A stretch of DNA of 64,000 bases. Origin: CAYXVF01 sp964468125 (GTDB lineage Bacteria > Myxococcota > XYA12-FULL-58-9 > CAYXVF01). Below the pieces are notes generated by a model. It was not told where the DNA came from. It saw only the letters and a list, made by a program, of their open reading frames with translations, and did not search any database. The stretch spans positions 4,492-68,491 of the forward strand of contig CAYXVF010000020.1 in NCBI GenBank assembly GCA_964468125.1, in the 5' to 3' direction. The position numbers and the translations under genes are program-made. Below are positions 42,193-50,397 of this stretch, piece after piece. Numbering within the stretch: the stretch's first letter is position 1; the number at the start of each line of letters is the position of its first letter.

Positions 42193-44466
42193 TCAAGGCT
42201 TCGGCTCCGGCCGTGGCATGCCCGCGATAGAGGCTTCAATGGCCGAGTTACTCTTCAGGAGCGCGGCCAACACCTCGTCCCGGTCCTTGAGACCGTCCGT
42301 GCTCGGTCGGCGATGATCCTGGTCGATGAACGGCCAGAGCGGCTCCCGCACACGTTCCGGCAAGACGCTCTCAAGATACTCGAGGGCTGTCCCCCGCAGG
42401 TTTTGGTCGTCCGTATGTATGCCGCGAAAGGCAATTCGAAGCGGTGCAGACGGCAAGACCAGCGCCAGCAAGGTGAACACGTGCTCGAGTCCACGTCCGG
42501 TGCGATCCGCGAGGTATTCATTCAGCCACTCAGTACCCAAGGTCTCTTCTTCGCCCTCCTCGTCCTCGTCCATGGAGTCCAAGAGCCGGTAGCTCTTCCA
42601 GACCCGCTCGTCCACGGCGACTTCCCGCACCACCGCCGTGCAGACGGCATCGCGGTCGAATTCAATTTCCGGATGGCGGTGATGAATGCGCGCCAGCGCG
42701 CGCCCACACTGGTAGCGGACCTCGAATCGTTTGTCGTGGAGGCCGGCCAGGAGTCCCGCGGCAACCCACTGCTCACTGGACACGGACAGAACCCGCGGCA
42801 CTCGCCGTCGAATGGTGAACTCCTGCTCGCCATCGAGAAGTGCGTCCAAGAGCGCTCCGGCGCATCGGGGCATCAGCTCGCGCAGCGCGCGCGTCACCAA
42901 ACCGCTGACCTCGTCCCACGCCAAGAGCTGGATCAGTTGAGGGACGTGCACGAGCTCGAAGGGACCGGGGTCTGTCAACGCTTTGCTCACGCGCGCGAGG
43001 TCACCGCTTCTGAGCCCCACCAGACGGCGCACGGAGCCATCCTGAAGCTCGGGCTCCGTGATCGCCGACTGGTCTTCTATCCGACGCGCACTTTGCCGGA
43101 GCGCGCGCAGCTCTTCCCGGGCCCCCGCCACCCCGCTCCTGCTCGTGACCAATCGACCGAGGTCCACGGTAGCCATCGTCTGCATCACCGCGCCGGTCCG
43201 AAGCACGTCGTCGCCCGGGTTGAGATCGAGATCGGCAGCGCGTTCGAGGAGTCGCTTCTCGAGCGAATCGACGTAGCCCCGATGGAGCAGCATCGAGAGG
43301 AAAACTGCGATGCCAGCGGCGACGCCCGCGAGGAGCACCAGTGCGCCGCTCGCTTCGGTCGGAGCGATGAAGATCAGGCCGCTGATGATGAGCCCCGCGG
43401 CCGCGTCACCCAGGCGATCAAAGCCGGCGTCGATGATCGTCTTCGCCGAGCGTTTGTCGCGCTCCGCCACGGGTGTGTAGAGCAGCTCGTAGCCCGTGCG
43501 AAACAAAGAGTTCCTGAACACCGCCTCGGCGGCGCGCGCAAAGGTCGCCGCTGCGAGCCCCGGGACGATCATCATCACCCCGACGCCGGTCACCATCATC
43601 AGGGGCAACGATGAGACCGTGCGTGCAATCCCGAAGCGTTGGAGCACCGGATTCGCCAGGACGGATTGAATGGCGAAGGTAGCGAGGCCGAGGATGGTGT
43701 AGAAGGCAGCGAAAAACTGCATCAACGATTCGCCGTCACCAAAGCTCTGACTCGCCACATCTTTGAACACGTAGTCGAGGAATCCAGCCGCTACGGTGAC
43801 TACGAGCAGCAGTAGCGCGATCTCCCGAAGATAGGCGTCGCGCGCGAGCACCTTGAAGCCATTCTCGCTCTCGCTCGGTTTCGCCTGACTCGGCGTGAGC
43901 GAGTCGCCGCCGATCGACCAGACCAGGATCCCTCCCAAGACCTGCAGTGCCGCAAAGATGGGCAGCATCGTCGCCACTGTACTCAGGGCAGCGACCCGTT
44001 CGGCGAGCAGTCCGCCGATCACGCCGCCTGCGGTCGCTCCGATCGTGATCCGCGCGATCTTCGGCTTCGCCGTACGCGGATCAAATCTTTCGTTCACCAC
44101 CGACCAGAGTCCGGAGATTAGAATGATCCCGAACACCGCGAAGTGAATGTACGCAGCCGCCGCAACCGCCCGGGGCTGCTCATCGATGTAGGACCACTCG
44201 AGCAGCGAGAGCCCCGCCGAGACGTAGAAAGCGATGGGCGTGACGGTCGAGGGACCAAAGAGACCGAAGAGTCGACTCGTCGCGACGACGACGAGCACGG
44301 AGATCACCGACGAGATGATCACCATCGTCGGCAGGTCTGTGACTGGAAACGAGCTCAGGAACAACGCGTCGCGGGTGGCCTTGCCGGCCACCTGAGCAGC
44401 GATCGCCAGCATCGCCGCGGCGATCGCAGCATATGTTGCCCGCTCATTGCTCCGGCTGATCACCAC
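42193..44466 (-). CDS. NTT/MFS-like nucleotide-type carrier fused to HEAT-repeat tail
   Basis: 757 residues. The first about 410 contain twelve hydrophobic helices in the order of the ADP/ATP-translocase (NTT/Tlc) branch of MFS: KATRDALFLSSFPVTDLPTM at the first loop, GLWSVVNERFDPRTAKPKIA at about residues 118-137, and RTGYELLYTPVAERDKRSAK at the middle are conserved in that branch. The soluble tail (about 420-757) is helical and HEAT-like with FTIRRRVPRVLSVSSEQWVA and DKRFEVRYQCGRALARIHHR. Inner membrane location; a nucleotide substrate is inferred from family, and free-living members often carry unknown cargo. The start GTG follows the M3 peptidase stop with no gap. Confidence 0.83.
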   Translation of the reverse strand: MVISRSNERATYAAIAAAMLAIAAQVAGKATRDALFLSSFPVTDLPTMVIISSVISVLVVVATSRLFGLFGPSTVTPIAFYVSAGLSLLEWSYIDEQPRAVAAAAYIHFAVFGIILISGLWSVVNERFDPRTAKPKIARITIGATAGGVIGGLLAERVAALSTVATMLPIFAALQVLGGILVWSIGGDSLTPSQAKPSESENGFKVLARDAYLREIALLLLVVTVAAGFLDYVFKDVASQSFGDGESLMQFFAAFYTILGLATFAIQSVLANPVLQRFGIARTVSSLPLMMVTGVGVMMIVPGLAAATFARAAEAVFRNSLFRTGYELLYTPVAERDKRSAKTIIDAGFDRLGDAAAGLIISGLIFIAPTEASGALVLLAGVAAGIAVFLSMLLHRGYVDSLEKRLLERAADLDLNPGDDVLRTGAVMQTMATVDLGRLVTSRSGVAGAREELRALRQSARRIEDQSAITEPELQDGSVRRLVGLRSGDLARVSKALTDPGPFELVHVPQLIQLLAWDEVSGLVTRALRELMPRCAGALLDALLDGEQEFTIRRRVPRVLSVSSEQWVAAGLLAGLHDKRFEVRYQCGRALARIHHRHPEIEFDRDAVCTAVVREVAVDERVWKSYRLLDSMDEDEEGEEETLGTEWLNEYLADRTGRGLEHVFTLLALVLPSAPLRIAFRGIHTDDQNLRGTALEYLESVLPERVREPLWPFIDQDHRRPSTDGLKDRDEVLAALLKSNSAIEASIAGMPRPEPKP

Positions 44467-46332
44467 TCACGCCGTCGATTCCAGGCCACGGATCCACTCG
44501 GCGAACTGCTCACTGAGCCGGTCGTAGCCAGCACTCGACGTCGCGACCTCGTCGTTGCCGTGCATGATTCGGATGTTCGCGTGAAGGTCTACCTCGCCCT
44601 CAGGCTCAGGAATGCTCGAGAGGCGATCGATGCGATCAGCCGCCTCGGACAAAGCTTCTTCGACCGTGCGGTTCACCGAGCGGGCGAGATGGGTGGCGCT
44701 CAGCTCCTCACCCGTGAGGTCGCGAACAAACTCTCTGAATGTCTTGGCGTTTCCACGCCTCCAATAGGCTTCTTCGAGCGTCGGACCGATCTTCGGATTG
44801 TCAACGAGGTGTCCGTCTCGGTCGAGGAAGAAGGCGCGGGTTTGATGTACCGCAACCTCCGCCAAGACGTAGCCGTGATAGTAGGCGCTCGACTCGCCGC
44901 TCAAGAGGTGGGGCACGCTCAGGACGGGCCGAGCGCTCCCTTCGTCGAGAAAGAGGAAGCGACGCTCCACCTCACGCACAGTCTCGAGGATCTTCTCGGG
45001 CGTTAGCTCCTCGTCCGACAGCTCGTAAATCGCCCGCTCCGCATAGGGTACGACCATCATCGCGCGCAGCTGCCAGGCTGCGGCGGGCTGACGCATTCGG
45101 ATCGCCTTGTCGATCAGCTCGCGCGGGAGTGGCTCACCGCCCTCGCTCCGCGCATAGCGCGTCTGCCAGTCTGCGTCGTCGAGAAGCGAATCCAGGAACA
45201 TGCTCTGGGTTTCCGCGAACGCCACTGAGGTGGGCGCAAACTCCTGGGCGAAGCAGGGCGCGGGCATGTCGATGTTCGCAAAGTGCGCCGCGTGTCCGCC
45301 TTCGTGCAGGAGTGTTTGTAGCGCACGGTGGCCCGAACCCACCTGCCCGGGGACCGCATTCGCCGTGAACTGTATGCGTGCGGGCTTGCGCTCACCCCGA
45401 TCGCGCCAGCCGCAGACCGGGCCGTGCATGAAGCCGTTCTCGTACTTGCCCTTTCGGTCGACGAGATCGAGGACCATTTCGGCCCCGTGGTAGCGAATCC
45501 CGAGCGCTGAAAAGGAGCGGGTCCAGACGTCGACGGCGCGGCTGAAAGGAAAGTAGGGCTCTTGCTCCGCCGTGACGTCCCCGCTGATCAGATAGTTGAT
45601 GTTCCAGGGTGCGACCGACGCACCGTGCTGATCGCGTAGCGCCTCGACGCTTTCCTCCGCGCGCGCGCGCGTGAGTGCGTCGAGCTCGTCGAGCACCTCG
45701 AAGATCTCCGCTTTGGACAAGCCTTCGACCCGTTTCACGGTCCAGTCATAGAAGTCCTCGCCCCCCATCATTCTCCCGAGCGCGTTTCGCCGCTTCACGA
45801 CGTCGATGAAGCCGTGCTCGAGCACATGGTCTTCGATGCTCCGCAAGCCAAGCCACGCCGCTTTGCGCGTCTTCTCCTCTTTGCCGTTTCGAACCATCAA
45901 ACCGAGACGAACCGAGCTTGCCGGATGAAACTCGCCGGCTACCGTGTAGCCCAGCTCCATCGTCGCGCGGGCGCGCGAGAGCTTGCCTTCCTCCTCGATG
46001 ATTTCCTCTGCCAATGACTGGCCTTCTTCACTCGGTATGGAGTGGGCGTCGAGAGTCCGGGCCCACCCCCGAAGTGCGACGAGGTCGTCTTCGCCGACGG
46101 AAGGGTCGCCGGACTCCACCGCCGAGAGCGTCTCGTGCACCTGGCGGCGGCGCTCGACATCGCGAAGCCAGCGCTGAAGTGCGATTTCCGCCGCCTCAAA
46201 CCGCTTTTGCGCGGCGGCGGGATCTCTAGTCAGTCCCATGTACGAGGACCAAAACGCATCCTCTTTCTTGGTGTGCAGCGCTTCGTATTCGTGATTGAGC
46301 TGGTCTACGAAGGCAGAGACATCGTTTCGCAC
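44467..46332 (-). CDS. M3-family oligoendopeptidase F-like metallopeptidase
   Basis: 621 residues from the GTG at 46332, preceded by AAGGAG with a five-base gap; the in-frame GTG at 46338 is too close to this site. Zinc motif LLHEGGHAAHFANIDMPAPC gives HEXXH with a Glu ligand further on (FAETQSMFLDSLL), typical of the M3/thermolysin-like gluzincin fold. The rest is helical with the family's narrow channel, restricting it to short peptides. A cytoplasmic peptide recycling role is likely. Immediately followed by the NTT-like carrier gene with the next start touching its stop, so they are cotranscribed. A second M3 enzyme (prlC) is also in the window. Confidence 0.9.
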   Translation of the reverse strand: MRNDVSAFVDQLNHEYEALHTKKEDAFWSSYMGLTRDPAAAQKRFEAAEIALQRWLRDVERRRQVHETLSAVESGDPSVGEDDLVALRGWARTLDAHSIPSEEGQSLAEEIIEEEGKLSRARATMELGYTVAGEFHPASSVRLGLMVRNGKEEKTRKAAWLGLRSIEDHVLEHGFIDVVKRRNALGRMMGGEDFYDWTVKRVEGLSKAEIFEVLDELDALTRARAEESVEALRDQHGASVAPWNINYLISGDVTAEQEPYFPFSRAVDVWTRSFSALGIRYHGAEMVLDLVDRKGKYENGFMHGPVCGWRDRGERKPARIQFTANAVPGQVGSGHRALQTLLHEGGHAAHFANIDMPAPCFAQEFAPTSVAFAETQSMFLDSLLDDADWQTRYARSEGGEPLPRELIDKAIRMRQPAAAWQLRAMMVVPYAERAIYELSDEELTPEKILETVREVERRFLFLDEGSARPVLSVPHLLSGESSAYYHGYVLAEVAVHQTRAFFLDRDGHLVDNPKIGPTLEEAYWRRGNAKTFREFVRDLTGEELSATHLARSVNRTVEEALSEAADRIDRLSSIPEPEGEVDLHANIRIMHGNDEVATSSAGYDRLSEQFAEWIRGLESTA

Positions 46333-46379
46333 GTTCACTCCTTGACCGTCGCCGCCCCCAGGGGCTACCCGCGGCGTTC

Positions 46380-47705
46380 ATGGTGGCCCGAGAGGCGGAA
46401 GACCTGACGAACCGAACCGAGCTCCGGCGGCGATTCTTGAGGCTAACGGCCTTGAACGTAGCGAGCAACCTCACCGTGCCCGTAGCCTCCCTCGTGGATA
46501 CGGCGATGCTCGGTCACCTAGACGAGGTCCGCTTTCTCGCCGGCGTCGCGCTCGCGTCGATCATCTTCGACTACCTCTTTTGGGCCTTCGGCTTTCTGCG
46601 GATGGGGACCACGGGCATGGTTGCCATGGCGCACGGGCGTGGGGAAGACGAAGAAGCGGCGCGCGTCTTCCTGCGCAGCCTCGCGGTGGGCCTGTGCATC
46701 GGGGTTCTCGCGCTGCTCCTCGCCCCAGTGATCCGGGAGGGAGCCTTCGCCCTGTTGGCTGGCTCCGAGGCGAGCGAAGCGGTGGGACGGGTCTACTTTG
46801 GAGCCAGAATCTGGGGCGCCCCCGCGGTCTTCGCAAACTTGGCGCTCGCAGGCTACTTCATTGGTGTCGGTCGCAGCGCGTCCGCCCTGGCGATGGCGTT
46901 CGCACAGAACCTCGGCAACGCGGCGCTCAACGTCTGGTTCATCTGGGGATTGGGCCTCGAAGCCTACGGGGCAGGGCTCGCGTCGATGACGAGCCAATAT
47001 CTGGCGGTCCTCGTCGGTGCTGGCGCAATGGTGCGTACCCAGCCCGTTTGGCCGAGCACGCTTCGGGCGCTCTTCGAGCGTCGAGCCTTGCGCTCGCTGT
47101 TCGACCTAAATCGCGACATCTTCATCCGAACCCTCTCGATGCTGACCGTCTTCGCGGTATTCACCAACTTGAGCGCCTTGGGTGGTGAAGCAAGGCTCGC
47201 TGCCTTTGCGATTTTGATCCGCTTGCTCACCGCCGCCGCCTACGTCGTTGACGGCGCGGCCTTCGCCCTCGAATCTCTCATCGGCGGAGTATGGCACAGC
47301 CGCGACTACGACACGGTGCGCTGGCTCGTCCGCTACGCGATGCAACTCGGACTCTGGGTGGCTGCGTCGCTGGTCGCCATGTTGCTGCTGGGCGGCGAGA
47401 ACGCCTATGCCGTACTCACGGAGCACGAGGAAGTCGTGACGATCGCTCGGCGATACGAGCTGTTCATGGTAGCGACACTGGCCTTCGGGGTCGTGGCATG
47501 GATCTACGACGGGGTTTTCATCGGTCTGACCTGGGGTGCGCGCCTGCGCCAGGCCGCGCTCTGGTCCGCGAGTGCGTTCACCCCCGGCGCGCTCTACGCC
47601 TGGTCCACGGGGTCCGCAACGGCGCTCTGGCTCGCGTTCCTCGCGTTCACCGGCGCCCGTGCGCTGACCCTCGCTCTCGCCTGGCGCGTTGCGCTCCGCG
47701 TCTGA
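46380..47705 (+). CDS. MATE-family efflux transporter (DinF-like)
   Basis: 441 residues with twelve predicted helices in two bundles, as in MATE pumps. The opening segment NVASNLTVPVASLVDTAMLG is the TM1 signature (..P....D...), and the equivalent segment in the second half begins around residue 240 (RDIFIRTLSMLTVFAVFTNL). GFLRMGTTGMVAMAHGRGED is the TM2 loop seen in DinF-type members. Exports drugs or metabolites with H+ or Na+; the substrate is unknown. Starts about 45 bases from the divergent M3 peptidase gene, so their promoters face away from each other. The ferredoxin-NADP reductase-like gene follows in the same direction after about 77 bases. Confidence 0.93.
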   Translation: MVAREAEDLTNRTELRRRFLRLTALNVASNLTVPVASLVDTAMLGHLDEVRFLAGVALASIIFDYLFWAFGFLRMGTTGMVAMAHGRGEDEEAARVFLRSLAVGLCIGVLALLLAPVIREGAFALLAGSEASEAVGRVYFGARIWGAPAVFANLALAGYFIGVGRSASALAMAFAQNLGNAALNVWFIWGLGLEAYGAGLASMTSQYLAVLVGAGAMVRTQPVWPSTLRALFERRALRSLFDLNRDIFIRTLSMLTVFAVFTNLSALGGEARLAAFAILIRLLTAAAYVVDGAAFALESLIGGVWHSRDYDTVRWLVRYAMQLGLWVAASLVAMLLLGGENAYAVLTEHEEVVTIARRYELFMVATLAFGVVAWIYDGVFIGLTWGARLRQAALWSASAFTPGALYAWSTGSATALWLAFLAFTGARALTLALAWRVALRV

Positions 47706-47782
47706 TGCCTCGGCCCCGCGTCAATTTCCTCCTTCTGGTTGGGGGGTCGAGGTCTTATCTTCCGTCGAGGAGCAATTGACCG

Positions 47783-48517
47783 ATGAATGTCCCCGAGCAA
47801 CTCTTCGAGACCCCTATTTTCGCCATCCGTGACGAATGCCGCGCCGGCGACGTACGAACCTTCGTGCTCGAGCGCCCTGCGGGCTTTGAGTTCCAACCGG
47901 GACAGTACGTCTGGTTCTCCGTGTCCACCCGCGACGCCTATCCGATGGCAATCGCCTCCGGGATCGAAGACGAACGACTCGAATTCTCCATCCGGAAAGG
48001 CTCCGGTACCGCCGCGCTCTTCGAGAAAGCAACGGGGGATCGGGTTACGATCTCTGCCCCTTCCGGCACGGCCTTCCCACTCGCCGAGATCGAACCGGGA
48101 CAGCCGGTCGTTTTGGTGGCAGGGGGCACGGGGGTCACCCCGATTCGCGCGACCCTGCGTTCCTTGCCGCCGGAGCATCCGATCCGAGTGGTCGTGGGTG
48201 CCCGGAGCGGCGCGGACCTCCTCTATGCAGATGAGCTCCTTGCGCGTCCTGGCGTGACTTTGACCGTCGAAGACGCAACTGATTGGCCAGGAGCGGTCGG
48301 ACGGGTCACCGAGCACCTCGCGAATGTAGACTCGAATGCGATCGCGTTCGTATGCGGCCCAGACCCGATGATGCTCGCCGTAAGAGACGCCCTGCTCTCC
48401 GCGGGCGTCGCCGCTTCCCGCATCTACCTGAGCGTGCAAGCGTTGAACGCAGCGGGTGATGTGGTGGGGCCGGTGCTCTCCACAGACGACCCGGTCTTGG
48501 TCGAAACCCTCTCTTGA
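47783..48517 (+). CDS. Ferredoxin-NADP(+) reductase-type FAD/NAD(P)H oxidoreductase
   Basis: 244 residues. FAD-binding barrel (about 1-100) includes FQPGQYVWFSVSTRDAYPMA, in which the usual RxYS is R-D-A-Y-P, and SIRKGSGTAALFEKATGDRV, with the loop that binds the phosphates. NAD(P)-binding domain has VVLVAGGTGVTPIRATLRSL and FVCGPDPMMLAVRDALLSAG. No plant-type [2Fe-2S] domain, so it would need a partner carrier such as a ferredoxin or an oxygenase. The Rieske oxygenase at 4710-5771 needs such a reductase, but is 43 kb away and a link is only a guess. Its stop lies three bases from the convergent DUF368 gene. Confidence 0.88.
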   Translation: MNVPEQLFETPIFAIRDECRAGDVRTFVLERPAGFEFQPGQYVWFSVSTRDAYPMAIASGIEDERLEFSIRKGSGTAALFEKATGDRVTISAPSGTAFPLAEIEPGQPVVLVAGGTGVTPIRATLRSLPPEHPIRVVVGARSGADLLYADELLARPGVTLTVEDATDWPGAVGRVTEHLANVDSNAIAFVCGPDPMMLAVRDALLSAGVAASRIYLSVQALNAAGDVVGPVLSTDDPVLVETLS

Positions 48518-48520
48518 GCT

Positions 48521-49483
48521 TCAATGGGCCTGCGGTCTGCGAGACAAGCGCTCGAGCCCCAAGACGCCCACGAACCCCACGATGAGTACGAGGAGCGCGA
48601 CGACGAACATCGGCTCACGCCCGGTGAGCTCTAGGTACTCGAATGGCGAAACGTTCTCCTGGACGAGGGGCTTGGTGACGCCGTGCCGGTCCACGTAGGT
48701 CTCGAGGGTGTGTTTCCAGGGCCAGATCTTCGGCATCGAGCCGACGAGAAATCCCGTGATCGATGCGACCGTGACGTCGTGGTAGCGACGAAAGAGCCAG
48801 GAGAGAACGTGGGAGAAGGCGAGCAGGCCGATCCCGCATCCCGCGGCAAACGCGAAGAGTATGTCGAGCTCGAGCGCTTTCACGGCCGTCAGCACGTACT
48901 CGTATTTTCCCATCAGCACGAGGATGAATGAGCCCGAGATACCCGGAAGGATCATGGCCGAGATCGCGATCACGCCGGTGAGAAACACGAAAGGCACATT
49001 TTCGGGCGTCTGACTCGGTGTCGCGCTGACGATGAAGTAGGCGATTCCTGCGCCGAGCGCCGCGGCGGCGCCGACCACGGGGGTCAGGACGCGGATCTGC
49101 TTCCAAACCACCCAGATCGCACCGATGAGGAGACCCACGAAGAACGCCCAAAGCAGCTCGCCATAGTTGTCCAAGGCGAAGAGCACGCCGCGGGAGAGGG
49201 TCAGGATGCTTGCGCCGATCCCGCAGATGAGGGCGAGCAAAAAGGTCCCGTTCACCGCGCTCCACGCCCCCCGGAGATCCCACTTCAACACGCGCCGCAG
49301 ACCGTCGCCGACGAAGGCGAGAATCGCGTTGAGGAGCTCCTCATAAATCCCGGTGATGAACGCGATCGTTCCGCCGCTCACCCCAGGAACGACATCCGCC
49401 GCGCCCATCGCGAGGCCCTTCAAAAAAACCAGGCCATAGCCGGAAAGCGTACGTGAGGCTTGCGCAGGGGAATGCTCTTTCAT
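48521..49483 (-). CDS. DUF368 membrane protein (PopT-type undecaprenyl-phosphate carrier)
   Basis: 320 residues, eight or more helices. The family hallmarks are KGLAMGAADVVPGVSGGTIA near residue 24 and the inverted repeat ISAMILPGISGSFILVLMGK in the second half, both of the ..(V/L)PG(V/I)SG(G/S).. type. DUF368 proteins (PopT) recycle undecaprenyl phosphate across the inner membrane for cell-wall and polysaccharide synthesis. Length and motif spacing are normal. Starts about 40 bases downstream of a small coiled-coil gene on the same strand, so they may be cotranscribed from the region opposite the HTH-PYP gene; light control of lipid-carrier recycling would follow, as inference. Confidence 0.92.
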   Translation of the reverse strand: MKEHSPAQASRTLSGYGLVFLKGLAMGAADVVPGVSGGTIAFITGIYEELLNAILAFVGDGLRRVLKWDLRGAWSAVNGTFLLALICGIGASILTLSRGVLFALDNYGELLWAFFVGLLIGAIWVVWKQIRVLTPVVGAAAALGAGIAYFIVSATPSQTPENVPFVFLTGVIAISAMILPGISGSFILVLMGKYEYVLTAVKALELDILFAFAAGCGIGLLAFSHVLSWLFRRYHDVTVASITGFLVGSMPKIWPWKHTLETYVDRHGVTKPLVQENVSPFEYLELTGREPMFVVALLVLIVGFVGVLGLERLSRRPQAH

Positions 49484-49525
49484 GGCGCGTCTTTTGAGCA
49501 GACGAACGCGCGGCGCACAAGGGCG

Positions 49526-49735
49526 TTAGCGCTCCACTTCGTCCCGATCGGCATAGAGGTCGAGGAGCTGCGCCTCGAGACTGCGCACCATGGCGATGAT
49601 CGCGTCCGAATCAGCCGTCCCCAGTGCTTTGAACAACCGTCGCTTCTCTTCGTAGAGCTCGACGAGCTGGGCTTCCATACTACCGCTCACGTCCGCGTCG
49701 ACCCGCGGTAACTCGAAATTTTGATCAGAAGCCAC
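49526..49735 (-). CDS. Small coiled-coil protein (about 69 aa)
   Basis: Not recognised. From the GTG at 49735, which has AAAGGG five bases upstream (the in-frame GTG at 49741 is too close to this site), the product is acidic and largely one predicted helix. The core (GSMEAQLVELYEEKRRLFKA) and a later stretch (AMVRSLEAQLLDLYADRDEV) share the same EAQL(V/L)(E/D)LY unit, giving a repeated heptad that suggests a coiled-coil dimer. No membrane segment. It is divergent from the HTH-PYP gene across about 47 bases and directly upstream of DUF368. It could be a partner or target of the photoreceptor, but that is inference. Confidence 0.7.
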   Translation of the reverse strand: MASDQNFELPRVDADVSGSMEAQLVELYEEKRRLFKALGTADSDAIIAMVRSLEAQLLDLYADRDEVER

Positions 49736-49784
49736 TGTCACACCCTTTACAACGAAATCTCCGGTCTCATTCTAGTGCCGAAAT
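49714..49784. promoter_or_regulatory. Divergent regulatory region with three CGAAAT repeats
   Basis: The short gap between the HTH-PYP gene and the coiled-coil gene must hold both promoters. CGAAAT occurs at 49714-49719, 49753-49758 and 49779-49784, spaced 39 and 26 bases. MerR/excisionase-type proteins often bind their own divergent promoters. The repeats are short enough to be chance and two overlap coding ends, so an operator is only a suggestion. No obvious ribosome-binding site precedes the HTH-PYP ATG, so a leaderless or weakly translated mRNA is possible. Confidence 0.22.
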
Positions 49785-50379
49785 GGCAAAGAGTGAACCC
49801 GGTCGGCTGATGACCACGCAGGAGGCGGCGAAGCTGCTGGGAGTCGGCCCATCGAGCGTCAAGCGCTGGGCCGATGACGGGCGTTTGCCGTCGATCAAGA
49901 CCCCCGGTGGCCATCGACGCTTTCGCGCGCGGGACGTTGAGTCGCTTCGTGAGCACCTGGCGCCAGGCTTCGCGTCGGAGAATACGGACGAGGAGCGCAA
50001 CGCCGAGCTGCACTACCGCCTCCCCCACATGACCCGGGAAGAAATCGACGCGCTCGACATCGGCGTGATCGGGCTCGACGACAAAGGATACGTCAAACTC
50101 TATAATCGTGCGGAATCAGGCTTTGCCGGCATCCCTGTGTCCGAGGCGGAGGGCCAGCACTTCTTCGGAGAGCTGGCCCCGTGCACCAAGAATCGAATCA
50201 TCTACGGCCGATTCAAAGAAGGCGTGCGGAACAACCAGCTCGATTTCCGCATACTTTATACGTTCACCTACCGCATGCGCCCGACCAACGTCGAGCTGCA
50301 CATGTATCGGGATCCGCAGAGCAAGACGAATTGGCTCCTCGTCGACCCCGGCGTCGCGCCAGCGAGTGCGGTCTCCTGA
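49783..50379 (+). CDS. HTH-photoactive yellow protein fusion, predicted blue-light transcription factor
   Basis: 198 residues. Residues 10-58 are an excisionase/MerR-type winged HTH (MTTQEAAKLLGVGPSSVKRW, then GRLPSIKTPGGHRRF). After a charged linker, residues about 88-190 align end to end, without gaps, with photoactive yellow protein (PYP). In PYP, p-coumaric acid is attached to Cys69 and hydrogen-bonded to Tyr42 and Glu46. The equivalents here are Cys134 (in LAPCTKNRIIYGRFKEGV), Tyr107 and Glu111 (in YNRAESG). Met100 is Met165 and Phe96 is Phe161. Thr50 and Arg52 are Ala115 and Ile117, which would shift colour or kinetics. Cytoplasmic; it likely binds DNA according to light. Genes for making p-coumaryl-CoA are not in the window. 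Confidence 0.9.
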   Translation: MAKSEPGRLMTTQEAAKLLGVGPSSVKRWADDGRLPSIKTPGGHRRFRARDVESLREHLAPGFASENTDEERNAELHYRLPHMTREEIDALDIGVIGLDDKGYVKLYNRAESGFAGIPVSEAEGQHFFGELAPCTKNRIIYGRFKEGVRNNQLDFRILYTFTYRMRPTNVELHMYRDPQSKTNWLLVDPGVAPASAVS

Positions 50380-50397
50380 CCCGCACGTGCGCGAAGG

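Noticed and set aside
42313..43614. 433-codon plus-strand frame opposite the NTT-like carrier
   Set aside because: Antisense shadow; the minus strand encodes a membrane carrier with conserved motifs.
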